64,000 bases of DNA from Tetradesmus obliquus (Eukaryota > Chlorophyta > Chlorophyceae > Sphaeropleales > Scenedesmaceae): assembly GCA_030272155.1 (NCBI GenBank), contig CP126193.1, forward strand, positions 6,386,001 through 6,450,000, given 5' to 3'. The position numbers were made by a program, and so were the translations under genes. Shown here one piece after another: positions 57,601 through 64,000 of the stretch (its first letter is position 1; the number at the start of each line of letters is the position of its first letter). Below the pieces are notes generated by a model, which saw nothing but the letters and a program-made list of their open reading frames with translations, was not told where the DNA came from and ran no database searches.

Positions 57601-60600
57601 AGGGCTGCTACGCAGCCAACCCAAACATCGCCAGAGCTACAGCCCACGGCGATACACACGCACAGACACTCACAACCAGCAGCACGTGCAGGGTTGACAA
57701 TGCTCACCGCAAACAGCGGGTCCAATGCAGCATCTGGCAGGCCTCCAGCCAAGCATAGCGCCAGCTCCAGGAAGCTTGCCTGGCGCTCCTCAGGGCTGCC
57801 GCCACCATCCAGGATGGGGTCCGGGGGCGGCACCTCTGCGGCTGCGTCCCGTGCAATCTGAATACACAGCAGTGAAAGAATAGCACAGCAAGTTCAGATT
57901 GAAGCTTGGTTAGCATGCGCAAATCTGCAGGGAAAGGTACAAAAAGGCAGACGAGCGAAGGCAGCATGACGGGCTGAGCTGAGGTTGCACATAACATGGA
58001 ACACAGGAAGGATCACTCGAATGGCCACTGTGAAGTACAGGCCTGTTTACGGTCTCATCCACCCACCTTGCCGTACTTCTGCAGTGCCAGCCGGAACAGG
58101 CCTGCCAGCTCCTGGAGGTCAGCCACGCTTGCAGTGGCTGCCAGCGCATGCATTACACATCAACACAACCACAAAGTCATCAAACGTGCTTTACTTACCT
58201 TGCCGTACTTCTGCAACGCCAGCCTAAACAGGCCCGCCAGCTCCTGCGGGTCGGCCACGCTAGCAGTGGCTGCCAGCGCATGCCATACAACAAACAAATG
58301 TCCTTCTTATGAATGCAGCCTCACCTTGCCGTACTTCTGCAGTGCCAGCCTGAACAGGCCCGCCAGCTCTTGGGGGTCAGCCACGCTAGCAGTGGCTGCC
58401 AGCGCCTCACCCACATGGCTGCGCGACTCGGCAGGCAGCTGCAGCAACAAGCAGCAGCGGCAGCAGAAGACAGGTTGTCAGCAGCAGGGGTTCATCAGCA
58501 GGGAACAAGCAAAGGCATGCAGCAGCAGCGCACTTGCCAGCCAGATGTTTGCACATCATCCACTTCAAAGAGCACGCCCTGCAGACCCCACCTAACCCTG
58601 AAACCCTAAACCCAGCGACCCCTGAACCGTCCTGCAAACCCAAAACAACCCTGCAACCACAGAACCCCTACCTCATAAAGACCTTGCACATCAGCCGCAG
58701 CCATTTCAGCGAGCTCACACTGAAAAGCCCCAGCATTGACCCCTACAGCCTCCTCCGCCCCCTAAACCCCAAGCAAGCCCTGCACTCCCCAAACCCCACA
58801 CAAGTCCCAAACCCACCTCAATGAAGACCTTGCACATCAGCCGCAGCCACTTCAATGAGCTCGCCCGCAGCGCCAGCAGCTGCCCCAGCGCCACCTCAGC
58901 AGTGAAAGCAGCAGGAGCAGCGCTTGCCGCATCAGGCCCCACATCTGCATCCACACTGAGGATGCTGCGCCTCCTGCGGCCTGCAATCCCTGCGGCTCTT
59001 GAACCCTGCTGCTGCTGCTGCTGGCCGTATTCCTCTTCATCATCCTCATCCTCGCTGCCTTCTTGCTGCTGCTGCTGCTGCTCCCCATCTTCTGCTGCCT
59101 CGTCTGCCTCATCTTCGCCCTTGCCTGCGCCCGGAATGGCAGCAGCTGCACCAGACACGAGACCCAAGGCCTGGATGGCGGCTAGGGTTTTAGGGGAGGC
59201 CTCCACTGAACCCTGCGCTGCGGCCAGTGCCACAGCACGGGCCTGCTTGCAGAGCCGCACTAGGACGGTTGCCACGTTGCCGCGCAGGTCCTCACGGGTG
59301 TGAAAGACAGCAGCAAGGTCAGGAGCCATGCCTGCACGAACACAATAACACAACCATGAAGCAGCAGGGCACATCAGTTGGTCACTAGGACAGTTGCCAC
59401 ATTGCCACGCAAGTCTTCACGGATGTGGAAGACGGCAGCAAGGTCGGGAGCCATGCCTGCAGGAACAAAGTGACACGATAATGTAACAGTAAGCCATAGC
59501 AGTGCAAAGTAGGACGGTTGCCACATTGCCTCGCAGGTCCTCACGGGTGTGGAAGACAGCAGCAAGGTCAGGAGCCATGCCTGCACGAACACAATAACAC
59601 AACCATGAAGCAGCAGGGCACATCAGTTGGTCACTAGGACAGTTGCCACATTGCCACGCAAGTCTTCACGGATGTGGAAGACGGCAGCAAGGTCGGGAGC
59701 CATGCCTGCAGGAACAAAGTGACACGATAATGTAACAGTAAGCCATAGCAGTGCAAAGTAGGACGGTTGCCACATTGCCTCGCAGGTCCTCACGGGTGTG
59801 GAAGACGGCAGCAAGGTCTGGAGCCATGCCTGCAAACGTATTGAACAGCAGGGCAGCCACCAAACATGGGTGCACAGCCAAGGGTGTGCAAGACAGCAGC
59901 AAGGTTGGGAGCCATGCCTGCCAGTGCAAAGCAACATGACAATGTAACAGCAGGCCAAACCAGTCAGTGCAAAGTAGGGACAGAGGCAGCAACTACAGTG
60001 ACTAGCAGACGCACGTCATAAACCATAACATGCACGGTGCCCACACATGCTGCAGCCTGAACCAAAGCCTCCACAATGCATGAGTGACTGCTGTAACAGG
60101 CAACCTACACCAGTGTCTACACACGCAAGCGAGAACACCACAAGCCTCGACTGTGACTGCAAGGCCAGCAGCAGCAGCAGCAGCGGCGGCGGCGGCAGCA
60201 GCGCACCCTCATATGCCTCCGCAGCGTAAGTCGGCCATGCCGCAAAGGCCTGCAGGCAGCCCCACAGCTGCAGCTCCAGCGCATGACACGCAACCTACCA
60301 TCCAGATGGTGCCAGACCTGGCAAACCTGCTGCTGCCTGAACTTTTCAAATGCCAAAATGACTGCTGTACAAAGCAAGTTCAGATCACAGCTTGAGCACA
60401 AAGCTAGAACATCACCTGCACAGCTGTCTACAGAGTAATACAGCACAACACACAGCAGTAGCTCACCCTCATATGACTCCGCAGCGTAAGTCGGCCATGC
60501 CGCAAAGGCCTGCAGGCAGCCCCACAGCTGCAGCTCCAGCGCATGACACGCAACCTACCATCCAGATGGTGCCAGACCTGGCAAACCTGCTGCTGCCTGA

Positions 60601-63280
60601 ACTTTTCAAATGCCAAAATGACTGCTGTACAAAGCAAGTTCAGATCACAGCTTGAGCACAAAGCTAGAACATCACCTGCACAGCTGTCTACAGAGTAATA
60701 CAGCACAACACACAGCAGTAGCTCACCCTCATATGCCTCCGCAGCGTCAGTCGGCCACGCCGCAAAGGCCTGCAGGCAGCCCCACAGCTGCAGCTCCAGC
60801 GCATGACAGGCCACTGCAGTGCTCTTGCGGCCAGCCTGTGATGCCGCTGCTGCTGCAGCACCCATCTGCTTGGCCAGAGGCCCCAAATGGCTTGCCCAGA
60901 AGCCGAGCTGGGAGCCTCGAACGTGCTTGCGCAGCGCTGGCAGCAGCCAGGTGCGTGCCTCTGCTGTTCCTGCAAGGCCCTCGTGGATCTGCAGGGGCAG
61001 CACCTCCAGTACTACCTGCGGGCCGAGGCTCCTGCAAGCAATATAAAGAAAAGGCGGCAGCAGCAGCAGCGGCAGCAGCAGCAGCAGCAGGATGTATGGC
61101 TTTTAGTGGAAATAGCTGCTGCAAGCATTTATTATTCTCTTCCTGCAAGCCCTTCATGGATCTGCAGCGGCAGCACTTCCAGCACTACCTGGGGGCCGAG
61201 GCTCCTGCAAGTTGCAGCAGCAGCAGCAGCAGCACACAAGGCGTTCAGTGGTTGAGTCAATGCTGTTCCTGCAAGGCCCTCGTGGATCTGTAGAGGCAGC
61301 ACCTCCAGCACTACCTGTGGGCTGAGGCTCCTGCAACCAGCAGCAGCAGGCACGGCAATGACATATGGCTTGTGCAGATGCGCGCTGTAGTATGTTGCAC
61401 AGTGATTCCGGCAGGGGAAGTGGCAGCACTGCTGCCATAACAACACAAGAAGTGCATGCAGCAGGTACAAAAGCCAGTTGCACTGCCAGCGGTTGCTAGG
61501 GGTACGATGAACGCTGTGCAGGGATACTGCCGCATGCGCAAACACCCCACCAAGTGGCCTGTGTTCTAAACATTGCCTTGGTGCACACGGGTTTGTAAAG
61601 CGCTCTGAGCGCGCACAGCATAGAGTCACGCCCTTGCATTTCTCACCTGATTGCAACGCCCATTGCTGCCTCTGCAGCGTGTGCGTAGCTGCTGCTGCTG
61701 GCCTTGCCTGCCCCTTCCCCTTCAACATCCATTGCTGCATCATTCTGCTCTGCCTCATCTGCCAGCCCTGCACAGATCTGGCCCAGCGCTGCCACAACAG
61801 GCGCAGCAGCAGCTGCTGCACCGCCGGCTGCAAGGTTTTCGCACAGCACTCCAGCCACTGCAGCAGGCAGGCGGCAGCAAGTAGCGCATTAACAGCACCA
61901 CACTAACAGTAAGCTTAGCATTCAGCCTCTTGCGTGTAACAAGTAGATTCAGCAGTTCAAGGGATAGCACTTATTGCCCGTGGGCCAGCTTGCAGGATGC
62001 TGATGTGTCAAACATGCCTGTGCGACCCAAGGCTGCTGCGGGTTTGTCAGGGAACCCTACTGCGCCTAGTCCGTCCTGCAACATCATGCGCGACTGCTGC
62101 CTCCCCAATCATTCTGCATACATACACACGCACAGTAACTTCAGCCCTAGCCAACGCAGCTCCACACCAGGTGCTGCTACTACAAAGATGTCAAAAATAA
62201 CAGATTTCAAACACACCTGGCAGAGCAAGGCCCCACGCCTCCTGATAGCGCGCACCCAGCCCACTCGCCACAGCAGCAACCAGCGACGTCAGCGGCGACA
62301 TGCCACCCCTGCTGCTGCTGCTGCCGCCCTGCTGCTGCAGTGCTGCCACCAGGCTAGGGCTGAGGCAGGACTCCAGCAGCGACTGCAGCGCACCGCTGGT
62401 GTTGTAACGCACGCCGTCCTGCTCTGCTGCGAGCTGTTTGAGCGGACAGGGAAGAATGCAGAACAGAGGCAGTAGAAGCAGCAGCACCAACGCCAGTCAA
62501 GGGGATACCCAGTAAACAAAGCAGCGCGCAAGTGCTTGCCGAGTGAGACATATGCATCTTCATTTCAGAGCAACAGCCCCAGCCCCTCAGCATAGAAGCT
62601 TGTGCAGCAGGCGCCCGCAGGGCTGCAGCTGGGCAGTCATGCCTATTTCAATTTTGATTCCCGCCCAAAATGATGCAACCAACCTTGTAGGCATTGCATA
62701 AGAGAACCGGAAAATAATCTGAGAGGTGAAGAACAGTGTAACCAGGTGCAACAATGACATGTGCTGTGTGCAGACTCACCAAGGGCACCAGCAGGTGCAC
62801 CACTTTTGGCAGCAGCTTGCCCGCTGCTTCAGACGCCAGCTCAGACAAGCGCCCTAGGCCAGACTCAAGCAGGCGGGCCATCGCTGACAGCTGGTCGCCA
62901 CCAGCAGCGCCAGACGCACCACCCAGGCCACTGCCGGCACCTGCAGCAGCAGATAACATCACACTTTCAACAATGATCTATGACGAATGCCGCATCGCTT
63001 TTGCTGCACAAGTTGCACTAGAGCCTATTCCGCAGCAGCAGCAGCTGTAGCTTGAACATGCAAAGTCCCAACACCGCCCTGCACCTGCAAGCAGTGACGA
63101 GGCCTCGCCGTCTATCAGCAGCGCCAGCAGCTGCTGCAGCTGCTGCGGGCCCATGTGGCTGCTGCCGCTGCCGGCCAGTGCGCCCAGCACCTCGCTGGTG
63201 TGCCTGCTCAGCAGCGGCTGGCGCAGGCCGTACAGCTTCACCAGCTGCTCTGACAGGCTGGGGAGCGATGCGGCTGCATG
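52308..63280 (-). CDS. RRP12: RRP12-like ribosome biogenesis protein, C-terminal part
   Basis: RRP12 is a HEAT/ARM-repeat protein needed for maturation and export of both ribosomal subunits. Exons recognised (minus, approximate): 63092-63274, 62776-62945, 62217-62433, 61985-62095 (uncertain), 61640-61865, 60725-61031, 58818-59333, 58324-58437, 57708-57857, 56527-56706, 55973-56190, 55014-55440, 54360-54472, 53883-54038, 52308-53258. Family matches: GPQVVLEVLPL then TWLLPALRKHVRGSQLGFW, QLWGCLQAFAAWPTDAAEAY, SLKWLRLMCKVFIE, TRTAAYQLIVDIAHELDEA, REVIKAVLGFIKV, FRLKVR/IRVIVERLVRRCGYEAV, and the basic C-terminus GGIDPYAYWQFDRKMLNRR. The N-terminal third or more lies beyond the window. Acidic Gln/Glu insertions are longer than usual. 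Introns are packed with exon copies. Confidence 0.9.
53535..53808 (-). repeat. Downstream copies of RRP12 exon 53883-54038
   Basis: At least three short copies (about 53786-53808, 53670-53703, 53535-53565) of the exon end and donor, reading CGCACCTGGCTxCC on the plus strand. A single copy of the last exon's start is at 53340-53395. Confidence 0.75.
54520..54795 (-). repeat. Three upstream copies of RRP12 exon 54360-54472
   Basis: VCAMRMPVxxLMIWLP with acceptor recurs at about 54520-54575, 54640-54695 and 54735-54795, each associated with a CTG run in transcript sense. Confidence 0.9.
54893..54945 (-). repeat. Downstream copy of RRP12 exon 55014-55440
   Basis: QSREVIKAVLGFIKV plus donor is repeated exactly in translation about 120 bases on. 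Confidence 0.92.
55707..55925 (-). repeat. Two downstream copies of RRP12 exon 55973-56190
   Basis: LAQLLVGELVLATKEV at about 55872-55925 and LLVWELVLAI in decayed form at 55707-55750. Confidence 0.85.
56403..56960 (-). repeat. Copies of RRP12 exon 56527-56706 on both sides
   Basis: Upstream copies of the start (ACRQHVLxGSSxLQKRC) at about 56903-56960 and 56774-56828; downstream copy of the end (LLELLLLGSAA then RCRVPSDT) at 56403-56480. Confidence 0.9.
57273..57620 (-). repeat. Two downstream copies of RRP12 exon 57708-57857
   Basis: SPEERQASFxELALCLAGGL and PDAALD recur at about 57519-57620 and 57273-57370, still open and close to the exon. Confidence 0.92.
58066..58270 (-). repeat. Two downstream copies of RRP12 exon 58324-58437
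   Basis: TASVADPQELAGLFRLALQK and YGK with donor at about 58196-58270 and 58066-58150. Confidence 0.92.
58670..58722 (-). repeat. Downstream copy of RRP12 exon 58818-59333
   Basis: The exon end (SSLKWLRLMCKVF region) recurs about 146 bases further on with few differences. Confidence 0.85.
59387..59920 (-). repeat. Higher-order tandem array of an RRP12 exon start
   Basis: About five copies of a 124-bp monomer carrying the exon start GMAPDLAAVFHxREDLRGNV with acceptor. Two alternating monomer types form a 249-bp double unit. The exon plus first monomer (from 59267) and the next pair (from about 59514) are nearly identical. Confidence 0.92.
60204..60723 (-). repeat. Two near-identical 260-bp units after RRP12 exon 60725-61031
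   Basis: Units 60204-60463 and 60464-60723 differ at one position that I can see (CATATGCCTCC versus CATATGACTCC). Each holds a copy of the exon end with donor plus about 190 bases of intron. The true exon's end is the third occurrence. Confidence 0.95.
61137..61340 (-). repeat. Two upstream copies of RRP12 exon 60725-61031
   Basis: LGPQVVLEVLPLQIHEGLAG with acceptor at about 61146-61212 and 61275-61340. Confidence 0.9.
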
Positions 63281-63339
63281 GCAGAACGGAGGTGCAGCAG
63301 CAGCAGAAAAAGGGTTACTTGCAGGGCCAAAGGGTTGCA

Positions 63340-63935
63340 GCTTCGGCAGCGGCTGGCGCAGGCCGTACAGCTTCACCAGCTGCTCTGACAGGCTGGGCAG
63401 CGATGCGGCTGCAATGGCAGAAAGAGGTGCGGCAGCAGCAGCAGCAGTAGCAGCACCAGATAAGGTTAATTGCAGGGCAAAAGGCGTGCAGCTTCAGCAG
63501 CGGCTGGCGCAGGCCGTACAGCTTCACCAGCCACTCTGACAGGCTGGGCAGCGATGCGGCTGCATGGCAGAGGTGCAGCAGCAGCAACAATGTTACTTGC
63601 AGGGCCAAACAGGTGCCGCTTCAGCAGCGGCTGGTGCAGGCTGTACAGCTTCAGCAGCTGCTCAGACAGGCTGGGTTGTGATGCGGCTGCAGCAGCAACA
63701 GCAGCAGCAGCAAAAGCAGCAAAAGGAAAGGTTACTTGCAGGGCAAAAGGGATGAAGCTTCAGCAGCGGCTGGCGCAGGCCCGTACAGCTTCACCAGCTG
63801 GTCATACAGGCTGGGCAGCGACGCAGCTGCAAGTAGATCACAAGCACAGAAACAGCAGCAGCAACATGGAAGGGTTAGCTGCACGGCAAAGGAGGTGCAG
63901 CCCCATCGGTCGCGCGAACAGGCTGGGTAGCACAG
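63340..63935 (-). repeat. Tandem array of an RRP12 exon start, about 135-bp period
   Basis: Four copies and a partial fifth of ASLPSLSEQLVKLYGLRQPL with acceptor precede the true exon (63092-63274). The shared landmark AGGCTGGG recurs at about 63255, 63390, 63541, 63668, 63808 and 63918, so spacing is 110-151 bases. Confidence 0.92.
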
Positions 63936-64000
63936 CAGTAGAGATGCGGGAGTAGCAGCAGCAGCATATGTATCAGATGAAAAGAGCAAGCAGGAAATGT

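Noticed and set aside
1340-63935. Reading the exon echoes as mutually exclusive alternative exons
   Set aside because: The copies are truncated at the end away from the junction, so each lacks either an acceptor or a donor partner; only the central copy is a complete exon. Use as alternative 5' or 3' splice sites is still possible.
59387-63935. CRISPR-like regularly spaced repeats
   Set aside because: Units are long, lack unique spacers, and consist of exon-intron sequence of a eukaryotic gene.

Overview
The window is nuclear DNA of a green alga, most likely a chlorophycean (Sphaeropleales or Chlamydomonadales). Pointers are intron-rich genes with GT-AG splice sites, GC-rich coding sequence full of Gln and Ala runs, TGTAA-type poly(A) signals after several genes, a starch-phosphorylating dikinase, an SBP-box factor, and above all a mitochondrial ATP synthase subunit (ASA4) known only from chlorophycean-type algae. 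The species cannot be named from sequence alone. No viral, bacterial or CRISPR material was seen. LAYOUT. Plus strand: the 3' half of a glucan, water dikinase (503-6364, with a tRNA-Arg in one intron). Minus strand: an unrecognised 238-residue protein, probably organellar (7631-10965). It is divergent from a plus-strand mitochondrial-type short-chain dehydrogenase (11332-15105). A nonautonomous inverted-repeat DNA transposon follows (15602-16149). Next is an SBP-box transcription factor with a long Gln/Ala tail (16660-20010, plus). From 21.7 kb to the end seven genes are all on the minus strand: a protein with two pipsqueak-type HTH repeats (21707-22678), a cytochrome P450 (24573-29850), a CASP-type golgin (30498-35156), ASA4 (36074-38440), the U5 snRNP factor AAR2 (38746-42810), an organophosphate:phosphate antiporter of the major facilitator type (45349-51401), and the C-terminal part of the ribosome-biogenesis protein RRP12 (52308 to beyond about 63280). 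For eight genes the exon chains I propose keep frame and add up to a whole number of codons. The genes have unrelated housekeeping and metabolic roles and do not form a cluster. MAIN OBSERVATION. Nearly every multi-exon gene carries truncated, tandem 'echoes' of its own exon edges inside its introns. Copies of an exon's 5' part, with its acceptor, lie upstream of that exon. Copies of its 3' part, with its donor, lie downstream. I count more than 50, from almost identical (a 260-bp unit at 60204-60723 with one visible difference) to barely recognisable. Two genes have echoes beyond the stop codon, and one single-exon gene has the same kind of duplication fixed in its coding sequence as a second HTH. 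The picture is a genome where tandem duplication of roughly 50-260 bp units is frequent and recent and introns grow by accumulating copies of exon-intron junctions. Alongside this, many introns end in long transcript-sense CTG runs directly before the AG acceptor.
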